A DNA stretch of 37,113 nucleotides from an uncultured Collinsella sp. (GCA_900549555.1 UROO01000008.1:1-37113); one strand, 5' to 3'; counted from the first letter of the stretch, positions 8,196 through 17,050 are shown. Notes: generated from the sequence alone by a model not told the origin. Numbers and translations are program-made.

Positions 8196-8332
8196 GTCTT
8201 GATCTGTAACAGTTAGACGGTTAAAAGTGGGCTACGTGTTACAGATTGAGATCTTTCAGCCCTGGTCGCCCGTTCGTCTAAATCTATAACAGTTAGGATT
8301 GAAAATCCCTGCTAGATGTTACAGATTGAGAC
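8196..8332 (+). repeat. 57-bp palindromic element, pair 2 (8196-8252, 8276-8332)
   Basis: Two units start 80 bp apart, in the same orientation as all the others (A-run of the centre on the plus strand). This is the only group that lies between two same-strand genes (fic promoter side and lacG 3' end). Together with the operator and the terminator it fills the 361-bp gap 8059-8419. Confidence 0.9.
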
Positions 8333-8354
8333 AAAAGATTCGTTCAAGCCGAGC

Positions 8355-8397
8355 AAAAAGGCCGCATGTGAACCCGCGGAGGGATTCACATGCGGCC
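8355..8397 (-). terminator. Terminator of the lacE-lacG operon
   Basis: A 13-bp perfect stem (8360-8372 with 8385-8397; GGCCGCATGTGAA) is followed on the minus strand by TTTTT (8355-8359). It lies 23 bp past the lacG stop. Confidence 0.9.
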
Positions 8398-8419
8398 GAC
8401 AGGGGGTATGCGGCAAAAG

Positions 8420-9841
8420 TTAGGCCATAAGCAGGCCGGTCTCCGAGACGTTCTTGTACCAGTACGCGCTCGCCTTGGGATAGCGCTTCTGGGTCTCAAA
8501 GTCGATGTAGAACAGGCCATAGCGCTTGTTATAGCCGTTGGTCCAGGAGAACTGGTCCTGCAGCGACCACACGAAGTAACCGTCGACGTTCACGCCGCCG
8601 TCGATTGCCTTGAGAATCCATGCGAGATGCTGACGCATGTAGTCGATGCGAGGGGCGTCGTCGATAAAGCCGTCCTCAAAGTCGTCCTTATAGCCCATGC
8701 CGTTCTCGGTGATGTAGATCTTCTTGTAGTTGGGGTAATCGTTCTTAATGCGGAGCAGCAGGTCGTAGAGACCCTCGGGATAGATAATCCAGTCCCAATC
8801 GGTGGTGGGTACGCCTTCGCGCACGCATGACTCGCCCACGCCCTTGAGGAACCAGCGCGAGGAGCCCTTGTCGCCGGTGCCATTGTGGTTGATGTCGTTT
8901 TCGCCCTCGGCGGCACGCAGGAACTGGCACTTGTAGGTGTTGACGCCCAGGCAATCGTTGTAGGGGAGCGCGGCGGTCAGCGCGGCGATGTCCTCGTCGC
9001 GGACGTCGAGCTCGCCGCCGGCGATATGGGCCAGCTTGGTCGCAGCCTCCATGGTGTCGGCTGCATAGTGGCCGCGGAAGGTGGCGTCGAGTACCCAGCG
9101 GTTGTTGATGACGTCGGCCATGCGAGCTGCCTCGCAGTCGGCGGCGTTGTTGGGATCGAGGGGATACTTGGGCTCCAGGTTCTGGACAATGCCGATCTCA
9201 CCCTCAAAGCCGCCCTCATGGAAGGCGACGACGGCTTTGGCGTGGGCCACCATCATGTTGTGCATGAGCTGGAAGGCCTTGTCCAGGCGATACTTCTCGC
9301 CGTGCGGCCAGTTGCCGACGATAAAGCTGCCCTCGGCGGTTGCGGGAATCTCGTTAAACGTGAACCAGTGCTTGACCTCGGTGAACTCGGCAAAGCAGAA
9401 CTTGGCGTACTCGACAAAGGCGTCGATCGTCGTGCGCGTCAGGAAGCCCTCGCCGCCGTCCTGGTAAAAGGCCTCGGGCGTATCAAAGTGATCGAGCGTG
9501 ACATAGGGGATAACGCCGGCTTTGTTGCAGGTGGCGAAAAGCTCATGATAGAAGGCGACACCCTCGTGGTTGATCTCGCCAGTGCCGTTGGGGAAGATGC
9601 GGCTCCAAGCGATGGAGACGCGGATACCGTTGATGCCGAAGCGCTGGCACAGGTCGATATCGACCGGGTACTTGTTGTAGAAATCGCTTGCGGGATCGGG
9701 GGAGAAGCGACCCTGAGCTGCCAGGAAATCGTCCCAGGGCACTTTGCCCTTGCCGTGCGTGCGGGTCTCGCCCTCAACCTGGTAAGCGGCGGTGGCGCCG
9801 CCAAACACAAAGCCGTCGGGGAACTGCATGGGGTTGGTCAT
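8420..9841 (-). CDS. lacG: 6-phospho-beta-galactosidase (glycoside hydrolase family 1)
   Basis: A cytoplasmic enzyme that splits lactose-6-phosphate into galactose-6-phosphate and glucose. The 473 residues match the usual LacG length (about 470). The family 1 barrel shows FVFGGATAAYQVEG at the start, the acid/base Glu164 in TFNEI, the nucleophile Glu379 in ITENG, and the phosphate-binding Ser432, Lys439 and Tyr441 in SWTNGYNKRYG, which mark 6-phospho rather than plain beta-glycosidases. AAAGGATG precedes the ATG. It is the second gene after EIICB (76-bp gap holding a small stem-loop), so transport and hydrolysis are co-transcribed. Substrate preference between 6-phospho-galactosides and 6-phospho-glucosides is inferred from overall resemblance. 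Confidence 0.93.
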   Translation of the reverse strand: MTNPMQFPDGFVFGGATAAYQVEGETRTHGKGKVPWDDFLAAQGRFSPDPASDFYNKYPVDIDLCQRFGINGIRVSIAWSRIFPNGTGEINHEGVAFYHELFATCNKAGVIPYVTLDHFDTPEAFYQDGGEGFLTRTTIDAFVEYAKFCFAEFTEVKHWFTFNEIPATAEGSFIVGNWPHGEKYRLDKAFQLMHNMMVAHAKAVVAFHEGGFEGEIGIVQNLEPKYPLDPNNAADCEAARMADVINNRWVLDATFRGHYAADTMEAATKLAHIAGGELDVRDEDIAALTAALPYNDCLGVNTYKCQFLRAAEGENDINHNGTGDKGSSRWFLKGVGESCVREGVPTTDWDWIIYPEGLYDLLLRIKNDYPNYKKIYITENGMGYKDDFEDGFIDDAPRIDYMRQHLAWILKAIDGGVNVDGYFVWSLQDQFSWTNGYNKRYGLFYIDFETQKRYPKASAYWYKNVSETGLLMA

Positions 9842-9875
9842 GAGTCATCCTTTCTGTGGGATTCGAATAGGGAGA

Positions 9876-9902
9876 GGTGCCCGAACTGGGGATCCGGGCA
9901 CC
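9876..9902 (-). other. Intercistronic stem-loop between lacE and lacG
   Basis: GGTGCCCG (9876-9883) pairs with CGGGCACC (9895-9902). No U-tract follows, so it is more likely an mRNA processing or stability element than a terminator. Equivalent stem-loops sit between the PTS and glycosidase genes of the other two modules. Confidence 0.45.
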
Positions 9903-9917
9903 AACAGAGGGAGGAAC

Positions 9918-11696
9918 CTAGTCGAGGTTCTCGCGGAGCCACTTAATGGCGCCGGCGGGATCGCGGGTAAGGTCGATATATTCCTTACCGCGGGGAGCGA
10001 GCAGCTTAATGCCCAGGCGATCGGTGTCGGCCTTCATGTCGTTGTAGTAGCTACGAACCTGCGGGGCAAGCACGATAACGTCGTACTGATCCATGATGGC
10101 AGTGTGCTGGCCATAGGCGCCTGCGGAGGAAGCGATGTTCTCTCCGGTCTGCGCAGCACCTTCCTTGATGGCGTTGGCAAGCATGGCAGAGGTGCCGGCG
10201 CCGGCGCACAGGACGAGGACCTTCAGACCGTCGACATCCTTCTTAGCGGATGCGTCGGCGGCGGGCTCGGGCTGATCGGCGACAGGCTTGCTGTCGGCGG
10301 CAGCGGCGGTCGGCTCGACGGAAGCGGTGGTCTGCTCGACAGCGGGAGCAGAGGTGCTGGCGGCGATGGCGGCAGCACCATCGGACTCGAGACCCAGCTC
10401 GGCGGCGCGCTCGGCCTCCTGGTCGCAGAGCAGCTTATCGTATGCCTTCAAGAACGGCAGGTAGATGATGGCGTCCAGCAAGATGATGATTGCGACAAAC
10501 ACCAGGGCGATAAGCTGGAAGTTCGTGGTGATGAAGATGCCGATGGGGGCAGGGGTAGCCCAAGGCACCACGAAGGAGAAGCCGTTCATGCCCACGTTGT
10601 CGATAAAGAACTTGGCAACGCTTACGTTGACGCAGCCGGCGGCAACAAAGGGGATGAGCATGTAGGGATTAAGGATCATCGGCGCGCCAAAGAGCAGCGG
10701 CTCGTTGACAGCAAAGGCAACAGGAACAATCGAGGCCTTACCGACGGCTTTGAGCTGCTTGGACTTCATAAAGAGAATCAGCAGAAGCGGCACGATGAAC
10801 GTGGCGCCGGTGCCGCCGAACTCACCCACGAGCGACATGTTAAAGGTGAGGGAGTGGGCGGGGTGGCCACCGGCCAGCAGAACCTGCAGGTTCTCGGCCT
10901 GGTTGGCAAGACGGATGGGGTCGATGCCCGGCTGGACGATCGAGGGGCCGTGGACGCCGATGAACCAGAAGAACGCGGTGGCTGCCTGAATAAGGATAAG
11001 GCCAGGATAGGTTTCTGCCGCAGTGAAGAGCGGGGAGAGCAGCTTGATGAGCAGCTCGGAGAACGGAACGCCCATGAGGTTGCGCACGACGACATCGATG
11101 ATGCCGCAGATGATGACAGCGCCACCGAAGGGGATGATGTCGCGGAAGTTCTGAGCGATGGCGCCCGGAACCTCCTTGGGCAGCTTAATGGTCAGATCGC
11201 GCGAGACGCAGAACTTATAAACCCACACGGTAATGAATGCGGCGATATAGGCCGAGAACAGACCGCGCGTACCCATGCTAGTGCAATCGAAGACCGAAAG
11301 CTCGGAGCCGTTGAACTTGGTGGTGAACTGCGTAACAGCGAGCAGCAGCATGCTGCACTGGGCGGCAACCATGGTGGAGCCGTCGTTGAGCACCTTGCCG
11401 GCGGGCATGCGACGGTTCATGGACGCCGTGAAGTTCTTGGCAGTGGTGCCGGCAACCATGATGCCCATGACGCCCATGGTGAAGTTGTACAGCTTGTTGC
11501 ACCAGTCGATGAGCGGCTGGGGCAGCGTGATGCCAACTACGCCAGGAAGGGTGGCGATCAACAGAAAGATCGAAGAGGTGAGGACGATGGGCATGCACCC
11601 AAGGAATCCGTCCTTAATGGCCTGGAGGTAGACGTTCCTCGAGATCTTCTCAAAGAACGGTTGATGCTTTTCGAGCATCTTTACGATGGCGTCCAT
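9918..11696 (-). CDS. lacE: PTS lactose-specific-type EIICB permease
   Basis: It imports and phosphorylates a disaccharide, probably lactose. Of 592 residues, about 25-430 are the membrane EIIC domain, with GVHGPSIV, GGTGATFIVP and FAVNEPLLFGAPMILNP. A long Ala/Pro/Glu-rich linker (about 435-485) follows, then EIIB with phospho-Cys497 in VLCAGAGTS. Family LacE proteins are usually about 570 residues; the extra length is in the linker. The ATG at 11696 follows AAAGGAG. It heads a lacE-lacG operon divergent from a LacI repressor, with a perfect 20-bp operator between them. No EIIA domain is present, so it depends on a separate LacF. Confidence 0.93.
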   Translation of the reverse strand: MDAIVKMLEKHQPFFEKISRNVYLQAIKDGFLGCMPIVLTSSIFLLIATLPGVVGITLPQPLIDWCNKLYNFTMGVMGIMVAGTTAKNFTASMNRRMPAGKVLNDGSTMVAAQCSMLLLAVTQFTTKFNGSELSVFDCTSMGTRGLFSAYIAAFITVWVYKFCVSRDLTIKLPKEVPGAIAQNFRDIIPFGGAVIICGIIDVVVRNLMGVPFSELLIKLLSPLFTAAETYPGLILIQAATAFFWFIGVHGPSIVQPGIDPIRLANQAENLQVLLAGGHPAHSLTFNMSLVGEFGGTGATFIVPLLLILFMKSKQLKAVGKASIVPVAFAVNEPLLFGAPMILNPYMLIPFVAAGCVNVSVAKFFIDNVGMNGFSFVVPWATPAPIGIFITTNFQLIALVFVAIIILLDAIIYLPFLKAYDKLLCDQEAERAAELGLESDGAAAIAASTSAPAVEQTTASVEPTAAAADSKPVADQPEPAADASAKKDVDGLKVLVLCAGAGTSAMLANAIKEGAAQTGENIASSAGAYGQHTAIMDQYDVIVLAPQVRSYYNDMKADTDRLGIKLLAPRGKEYIDLTRDPAGAIKWLRENLD

Positions 11697-11799
11697 AGAG
11701 CTCCTTTGCTACTTGATGCGCGATGCATGTGGATGGAACTGGTCGTCGATGGATGGTCAGGACTGCCCGGAAACCTTCCTGCTTAAGGAAGGCATTGCG

Positions 11800-11834
11800 A
11801 AATGACAACGTTGTCATTTCGTTAATGACAACGT
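11800..11834. promoter_or_regulatory. LacI-type operator, module 1
   Basis: AAATGACAACGTTGTCATTT (11800-11819) is a perfect 20-bp palindrome centred on ACGT. A second half-site AATGACAACGT follows at 11824-11834. They lie between divergent lacE and the LacI gene, so one bound repressor could control both. Confidence 0.85.
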
Positions 11835-11866
11835 AAGACATTTTTGGAAGAGCAACAAGGATATAC

Positions 11867-11898
11867 GGGTGAGCGGTCGATATTGTCCGGTAAACGGT
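11867..11898 (+). promoter_or_regulatory. Direct pair of CGGTAAACGGT-type sites, 21 bp apart
   Basis: GGGTGAGCGGT (11867-11877) and CGGTAAACGGT (11888-11898) start 21 bp apart, just upstream of the -35 of the LacI gene. The same 21-bp arrangement occurs at five places in the window. Confidence 0.6.
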
Positions 11899-11902
11899 TG
11901 AT

Positions 11903-11929
11903 TTGTCAGTCAGGCAGGTAGTGTATGCT
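11903..11929 (+). promoter_or_regulatory. Candidate promoter of LacI regulator 1
   Basis: TTGTCA (11903-11908; five of six) and TATGCT (11924-11929) are 15 bp apart, 43 bp before the GTG start. Confidence 0.4.
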
Positions 11930-11971
11930 AGAACGCAAAAAACAAGCGATGCAAGACCGACTGGAGAAGTA

Positions 11972-12982
11972 GTGGCAACGATGGACAAGAAAAATGTCTC
12001 AATGAATGATGTGGCAGTTGCCGCGGGTGTTTCTCTCAAGACGGTTTCGCGTGTGATTAACGAGCCCGGTAGCGTGCGAGAGTCGACACGCGATAAGGTC
12101 CATTCCGCAATGGAAGCGCTCGGGTTTCGAACCAACTTTGCCGCGCGTTCGCTCAAGTTGGGCCGTTACGGGTGCATCGGCGTCGTGCTGTTCCACTTGT
12201 CGGGCGGTGCCGTGGACATGATCGACGGTATCGCCGATGCCGCCGAAGAGCGAGGCTTTGCTCTTACGATGATCAAAAAGCGGGCGGGGGAGAAGATGAC
12301 CCTTGCCGAAGCGGCGCGTAGGATGTCGCAGCTCCCCGTCGACGGCATGATTTTCAACCTGCGCCAGATGGTCGATGACTTTGATACCTTTGAGGCGCCG
12401 AAAGACCTCAAGACGGTGATTATCACACCGATGGAACATCCTACCTGCTCTACCGTCAGTGACGACCAAGAGGGCGGCGCGCGCATGGCGTGCGAGTACT
12501 TCTTGAACCACGGGCACAAGAACGTGTACTTCGTCTCTGGTAAGAAAGAGTCACTGTCGAGCCAGTGCCGTATGAAAGGTTGGCGAGCGGCACTCGAGGC
12601 ACGTGGCATTGAGCCGCCCGAGCCTCTGCAAGGCGATTGGAATGCGGATAGTGGCTATGCCGCGGGCCTTGTGCTTGCCGATAAGCCCGATTGCACGGCG
12701 GTCCTCGCTGCTAACGACTGCATGGCAAACGGCGTGATGATGGCTCTACGTGACAAAGGGCTCAATGTGCCCGACGACGTGTCCGTGATCGGCTTCGACG
12801 ATGAGCTCTACAAGACGATTCCCAACTCGATTCTGACGTCGGTGAAGTTCCGCCACCGCGAGCTGGGCGTCCGTGCGCTTAACGAGGTCGTTGCGGGCAT
12901 AGAAACTCCGAGCTCCAGAAGCCGTACGCTCGTCTCGGGCGTGTTGGTCGAGCGTTCCAGCGTAAAGGACTTGCGGGCGTAG
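11972..12982 (+). CDS. LacI-family transcriptional repressor 1
   Basis: A 336-residue regulator. The N-terminal LacI helix-turn-helix (about residues 8-30: MNDVAVAAGVSLKTVSRVIN) and hinge helix (FAARSLKL) are followed by a periplasmic-binding-like effector domain with DGMIFNL, DDQEGG, a GDWNADSGY motif and NDVSVIGFDDEL-like end (DDVSVIGFDD). GTG at 11972 is chosen because GGAGA lies five bases upstream; ATG at 11981 would be 14 bases away. It is divergent from lacE-lacG and should bind the AATGACAACGTTGTCATT palindrome in the shared gap. Its hinge, FAARSLKLGRYG, differs from the other three paralogues, which fits a different operator. Confidence 0.9.
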   Translation: MATMDKKNVSMNDVAVAAGVSLKTVSRVINEPGSVRESTRDKVHSAMEALGFRTNFAARSLKLGRYGCIGVVLFHLSGGAVDMIDGIADAAEERGFALTMIKKRAGEKMTLAEAARRMSQLPVDGMIFNLRQMVDDFDTFEAPKDLKTVIITPMEHPTCSTVSDDQEGGARMACEYFLNHGHKNVYFVSGKKESLSSQCRMKGWRAALEARGIEPPEPLQGDWNADSGYAAGLVLADKPDCTAVLAANDCMANGVMMALRDKGLNVPDDVSVIGFDDELYKTIPNSILTSVKFRHRELGVRALNEVVAGIETPSSRSRTLVSGVLVERSSVKDLRA

Positions 12983-12999
12983 ACGTGCTCGGCCTGTTT

Positions 13000-13296
13000 G
13001 TCTCAATCTGTAACAGGTGGGACCCGAAAACTCGACTAGGTGTTATAGATTGAGATTTTGTCTACCCAGCCATCATCTTTGTCTCGATCTGTAACAGTTA
13101 GGAGTGAAATGACCAGCCAGGTGTTACAGATCTAGATTGATTGGATTGACCCATCTGTTTGTCTCGATCTGTAACATCTAAGCGGTCAAAAGCGGTCTAC
13201 ATGTTACAGATTGAGATTTTTGGCTTGGCCTGTGCGTTCACCTCGATCTGTAACAGCTGGGACCCAAAAACTCGGCTAGATGTTACAGATTAAGAT
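13000..13296 (+). repeat. 57-bp palindromic element, group of four
   Basis: Units at 13000-13056, 13081-13137, 13161-13217 and 13240-13296 start 81, 80 and 79 bp apart. All are exactly 57 bp and point the same way. They fill most of the 414-bp gap 12983-13396 between convergent LacI 1 and EIICB 2. The spacers (22-24 bp) share only a terminal TTT or TTC. Confidence 0.92.
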
Positions 13297-13323
13297 GAAC
13301 AGGAGGACGGGTGCGGTCTAAAC

Positions 13324-13369
13324 AAAATGGCCCGCGCATCACGCATCGATGCACGGGCCATTTTTTTTT
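13324..13369. terminator. Bidirectional terminator between LacI 1 and EIICB 2
   Basis: AAAATGGCCCG (13324-13334) pairs with 13354-13364, and the inner GCATC/GATGC sequences extend the stem. A run of nine T follows on the plus strand; on the minus strand the stem ends in CCATTTTG, so it can serve both convergent genes. Confidence 0.85.
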
Positions 13370-13396
13370 CTGCGAGCGGCAGGTGGCGTCAGCGTC

Positions 13397-15157
13397 TTAT
13401 GCCTCGAGGTTTTCCTCGATCCAGGCGACGGCACCCTTGGGATCCTTAGTGAGGTCGATGTACTGTTTGCCCTTGGGCGACAGCAGCGTGATGCCCAGGC
13501 GGTCGGTGTCGGCCTTCATCTCGTTGTAATAGGTGCGAACCTGCGGAGCCAGGACGATGACGTTGTACTGGTCCATGATGGCGTAGTGGCTGCCGTAGGC
13601 ACCGGCGTTGGCGGTAATGTCGATGCCCAGCTCGTCGGCGCCTTCCTTAAGCGCGTTGGCGAGCAGTGCAGAGGTGCCGGCGCCAGCGCACAGAACCAGA
13701 ACCCTCAGATCCTTGCCCTTAAGGGCGGACGGAGCTGCGGAGGCCTCAGTGGCAGAAGCGGTCTCGACAACAGGAGCCTCAACGGCGGGGGCGGCAGCGG
13801 TCTTGACGGCCTTGGTCTCCTCGGCCTCTTCTTCGGCCAGGGTCTCGGCCTCCTGCTTGCACAGGACGTTGTCGTAGGCCTTGCAGAACGGGTAGTAGAT
13901 TAAGAAGTCAACGACCAGCAGGACGACAACCAGGACCAGAGAGATCGGCTGGAAGTTGGTGTCGATGAAGGTGCCGATCGGTCCGGGGAGTGCCCACGGC
14001 ATGGCATAGATAAAGCCGTTCATGCCCAAAAAGTCGATGAAGAACTTACCAATGAGGACGTTGGCCACGGGGGCAAACAGGAACGGGATCAGGAAGTACG
14101 GGTTGAGGATGATGGGCGCGGCGAACAGCAGCGGTTCGTTGACGGCGAACATCACGGGTACGACAGAGGCTTTGCCGACGGCCTTGAGCTGCTTGGAGCG
14201 CATAAAGAGCAGGAAGATGATCGGGACAATGAACGTGGCGCCGGTGCCGCCGAGTTCGCCGATGTAGTTACCGAAGTTCTCGGTCAGGGCGAGGGCGGGG
14301 TGACCGCCGGCCTGCAGCGTGGCGAGGTTGGTGGTGATGTTGCCAAACAGCGCGGCGTTGAGGGCAGGCTTAACGACCGAGGGGCCGTGGATGCCCATGA
14401 ACCAGAACAGCGGGATCATGAACCAGATGAGGGCGAGGCCGGCGTAGGAATCGGCAGCGGCGAACAGCGGGCTCACCAGCGTGGAGATGACGTTGGCAAA
14501 CGGGACGGCCAAGCAGGTGCGGCAGATAACGTCGATGACGGCGACAAACAGGATGGAGAAGCTGAAGGCGAAGATGTCGCGGAAGTTCTGGGCGATGGCG
14601 CCGGGGACTTCTTTGGGCAGCTTGATGGTGATGTCTCGCTTAATGCAGAAGGCATAGATGTTGACCGTGGCAAATGCGGCGACAAAGGAGCTCAGTAGGC
14701 CCTTGGTGCCCATGTTGTCGGTAAAGAACACCGAGACATCGGCGCCGTCGATCTTGGCACTCGTCTGGGTAACGGCCAAGATGAGCATAGCGCACATGGC
14801 GGCGACCATGGTGCTCGTGGCGTTGATGGCCTTGCCGGCAGGCATGCGGCGGTTCTTGGAGCCGGTCAGCGCGCTTGCGGTGGTGCCGGCGACCATGATG
14901 CCCACGACGCCCATCGTGAAGTTGTAAACCTTGTTGCAGAAGTTCACGACGTCGACGTTCCACCAGTCGGGCAGCGTAAAGCCGCCGACCGTGGCGACAA
15001 CGCCCGGCAGGGTCGAAATAAGCAGGAAGACAGAAGAAGACAGGATGATGGGCATTGCTGCCAAAAAGCCGTCTTTAATGGCCTGAAGGTAGATGTTCTT
15101 AGAGACCTTGTCGAAGTACGGCTGACCTTTCTCCAAGAACTTAACGATCGATTCCAT
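13397..15157 (-). CDS. PTS lactose/cellobiose-family EIICB permease 2
   Basis: A membrane importer and phosphorylating enzyme for a beta-glycoside. The 586 residues show the EIIC domain (about 25-440; GIHGPSVV, GGTGATFIVP, FAVNEPLLFAAPIILNP), a Glu/Ala/Thr-rich linker (about 445-480) and EIIB with phospho-Cys490 in VLCAGAGTSALL. AGGAG precedes the ATG by nine bases. In contrast to module 1, the glycosidase gene comes first here (15334-16776) and the permease second, with a 176-bp gap holding a strong stem-loop. No EIIA domain is present. Substrate is probably lactose or cellobiose-like; the sequence alone cannot decide. Confidence 0.92.
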   Translation of the reverse strand: MESIVKFLEKGQPYFDKVSKNIYLQAIKDGFLAAMPIILSSSVFLLISTLPGVVATVGGFTLPDWWNVDVVNFCNKVYNFTMGVVGIMVAGTTASALTGSKNRRMPAGKAINATSTMVAAMCAMLILAVTQTSAKIDGADVSVFFTDNMGTKGLLSSFVAAFATVNIYAFCIKRDITIKLPKEVPGAIAQNFRDIFAFSFSILFVAVIDVICRTCLAVPFANVISTLVSPLFAAADSYAGLALIWFMIPLFWFMGIHGPSVVKPALNAALFGNITTNLATLQAGGHPALALTENFGNYIGELGGTGATFIVPIIFLLFMRSKQLKAVGKASVVPVMFAVNEPLLFAAPIILNPYFLIPFLFAPVANVLIGKFFIDFLGMNGFIYAMPWALPGPIGTFIDTNFQPISLVLVVVLLVVDFLIYYPFCKAYDNVLCKQEAETLAEEEAEETKAVKTAAAPAVEAPVVETASATEASAAPSALKGKDLRVLVLCAGAGTSALLANALKEGADELGIDITANAGAYGSHYAIMDQYNVIVLAPQVRTYYNEMKADTDRLGITLLSPKGKQYIDLTKDPKGAVAWIEENLEA

Positions 15158-15265
15158 AGTTCACGCTCCTCTTTGCATGAAATCTTAATGGCATGGACGT
15201 TGAAAACCTATATGGTCTCCCGCTTGCTAAAAGCCCGGGTGCAGGCGGGGTCGGTCCCAGGGGGA

Positions 15266-15312
15266 GAGAGGGGAGCGGCTGGGTTTGTATCGCATAGGGC
15301 CGCTCCCCTCTC
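15266..15312 (-). other. Intercistronic stem-loop between glycosidase and EIICB 2
   Basis: A 14-bp perfect stem (15266-15279 with 15299-15312; GAGAGGGGAGCGGC) encloses a 19-base loop. No U-run follows on the minus strand, so it is a candidate processing, stability or attenuation element that would lower EIICB relative to the glycosidase. Confidence 0.6.
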
Positions 15313-15333
15313 GGGGGAAAGCGAGGCGATGCG

Positions 15334-16776
15334 CTACTGCGCGTCCGCCATAGTGTCGGCGAGCTCCTTGTACCAGAGTGCCGACTGCTTGATGTAGCGT
15401 TTTTGCGTGTCGAAGTCGATGTAGAACAGGCCGTAGCGCTTGTTATAGCCGTTGGCCCACGAGAACTGGTCCTGCAGGCTCCAGATAAAGTAGCCCTGGA
15501 CGTCGACGCCCTCGGCGCGCGCCCGGAGCACCTTCTCCATGTGCTGGTCGACAAAGTCGATGCGCTCGGGATCGGCGACGATGCCGTTTGCGTCGGGCTC
15601 GGGGTCCTTGTGGCCCAGGCCGTTTTCGGTGATATAGATGACGGGGAGGTTGGGATAGGTGGCGCTGATGTGCTTGAGCGTGTCGTAGAGGCCTTGCGGG
15701 TAGATGAGCCAATCCCAGTCGGTGGTGGGGATACCCGGCATATCGACCTGCTGCCCGACGCCCTTAAACTTAAAGCACGAGGTGCCCTTGTCTCCGGTGC
15801 CGTTAAAGCTGTTGGTGGACTCGCCATCGTAGGCGGCGATAAACGCCGACTGATAGTAGTTGAGGCCGAACATATCGTTGCGGGGCGCCGCCTTGGCGAG
15901 CTCCTCCATGTCGCTGTCCTCAACCGTAAGCGTGGCGTTGTTGGCACGCAGAATCTCGTTGATGAGTGAGAGGGTGCGCGCGGAGTAGTGACCCAGGAAG
16001 GCGCCGTCCATGATGAAGTCGGTGTAGAAGGCGTTGTACAGGTCGGCGGCGTGCTGGTCGGCGGGCGAGTCTGTGGCAGGATATGCCGGCGTCAGGACGT
16101 TGACCATGCCAATGCGTCCGCCCAGGTGCTCGGTCTCGTCAAGATCCTTATACAGGTTGACGGCGCGGGCGTGGGCAACGAGCTCGTTGTGCTGGCTCTG
16201 GATGCCGCTCGTCACATCAAAGTGATGGTTGGGCGGGAAGTTGCCTTGGATGTATTGGGAGTGCGAGAGGCTGATGAGCTCGTTGATGGTGAACCAATTC
16301 TTGACCTCGCGGAACTCGCGGAAGCAGAACTCGGCATAGCGCACATAGGCGTCGACGGTCTTGCGGTTGAGCCAGTCGCCCTGGTTGAACAGGGCGGCGG
16401 GGGAGTCAAAGTGATGCAGGGACACATAGGGCTCGACGCCATACTTTTTGCAGCAGGCGAACAGCTCGTGGTAGTGCTTAACGCCCTCGGCGAGGGGCTC
16501 GGCATCGTCGCCGTTGGGGAAGATGCGGGTCCAGGCGATGGACACACGGATGGCGTTGAGTCCATGCTCGGCAGAAAGGCGGATATCCTCCTCGTAGCGG
16601 TTGTAGAAATCACTGGCCGGGTCGGGCAAAAAGCGACCCTGGGCGACAAGGTAATCGTCCCACATGGTCTTACCCTTGCCTGCCACCTTCGTGGAACCTT
16701 CCGTTTGGTACGCGGCGGTTGCGGCGCCCCAAACAAAGCCCTTCGGCAGCTGCTGTACGCGGTTTAGCAAAGACAT
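15334..16776 (-). CDS. Family 1 6-phospho-beta-glycosidase (LacG-like), module 2
   Basis: It hydrolyses a PTS-phosphorylated beta-glycoside in the cytoplasm. The 480-residue barrel has FVWGAATAAYQTEG near the N-terminus, acid/base Glu166 in TINEL, nucleophile Glu384 in ITENG, and the phosphate-binding Ser439, Lys446 and Tyr448 in SWANGYNKRYG. The acid/base motif TINEL departs from the TFNEI of the other two copies, and the sequence is the most divergent of the three, so its substrate may differ. The start at 16776 has GAGGG nine bases upstream; the ATG at 16782 is also possible but only three bases from that site. It is the first gene of the glycosidase-EIICB operon and is divergent from LacI 2. 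Confidence 0.9.
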   Translation of the reverse strand: MSLLNRVQQLPKGFVWGAATAAYQTEGSTKVAGKGKTMWDDYLVAQGRFLPDPASDFYNRYEEDIRLSAEHGLNAIRVSIAWTRIFPNGDDAEPLAEGVKHYHELFACCKKYGVEPYVSLHHFDSPAALFNQGDWLNRKTVDAYVRYAEFCFREFREVKNWFTINELISLSHSQYIQGNFPPNHHFDVTSGIQSQHNELVAHARAVNLYKDLDETEHLGGRIGMVNVLTPAYPATDSPADQHAADLYNAFYTDFIMDGAFLGHYSARTLSLINEILRANNATLTVEDSDMEELAKAAPRNDMFGLNYYQSAFIAAYDGESTNSFNGTGDKGTSCFKFKGVGQQVDMPGIPTTDWDWLIYPQGLYDTLKHISATYPNLPVIYITENGLGHKDPEPDANGIVADPERIDFVDQHMEKVLRARAEGVDVQGYFIWSLQDQFSWANGYNKRYGLFYIDFDTQKRYIKQSALWYKELADTMADAQ

Positions 16777-16894
16777 ATGCATACACCCTCTCGTCTCGCT
16801 GTTCGATATTGTGCGTTTGCGCTCAGGAGGCTCCCTGGTTAGCGTTCAGCGGTGAAAAAGCCCGATAAACACTATCTTAAAATGATTAGAACCA

Positions 16895-16934
16895 AAATGA
16901 GCACGTGAACATTTGACAATGAGCACGTTAACAT
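16895..16934. promoter_or_regulatory. Two LacI-type operators, module 2
   Basis: AAATGAGCACGTGAACATTT (16895-16914) and AATGAGCACGTTAACAT (16918-16934) share the ATGAGCACGTNAACAT pattern, with ACGT centres 22 bp apart, about two helical turns. They lie upstream of the glycosidase operon, in the 341-bp gap 16777-17117. Confidence 0.8.
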
Positions 16935-16972
16935 CCGGCTGGGATGTATAGAAACAAAACAACTTCAAACAG

Positions 16973-17004
16973 CCGCGAACGGTTGTATTTGTTCGGTAAG
17001 CGGT
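16973..17004 (+). promoter_or_regulatory. Direct pair of CGGTAAGCGGT-type sites, 21 bp apart
   Basis: CCGCGAACGGT (16973-16983) and CGGTAAGCGGT (16994-17004) start exactly 21 bp apart and end five bases before the -35 of LacI 2. Confidence 0.6.
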
Positions 17005-17009
17005 TTTGA

Positions 17010-17039
17010 TTGACAGAAGTTTTCATGTTGTGGTATATG
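17010..17039 (+). promoter_or_regulatory. Promoter of LacI regulator 2
   Basis: Perfect TTGACA (17010-17015) and TATATG (17034-17039) are 18 bp apart. Confidence 0.6.
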
Positions 17040-17050
17040 GCTCGGGTATC

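Noticed and set aside
9792..11786. Long plus-strand open frames opposite the EIICB and glycosidase genes (also 18378-19874 and 19935-21767)
   Set aside because: They mirror highly GC-biased minus-strand genes with clear domains. Their translations show no recognisable domain, and ribosome sites support the minus-strand genes.
13000..13296. Group of four regularly spaced repeats as a CRISPR array
   Set aside because: The repeat is 57 bp and palindromic, the spacers are only 22-24 bp, repeats vary between copies, and no cas genes are present.
13000..13296. 57-bp palindromes as ordinary intrinsic terminators
   Set aside because: Most copies lack a U-tract, stems are AT-balanced, and dedicated GC-rich terminators with T-runs sit next to three of the groups.
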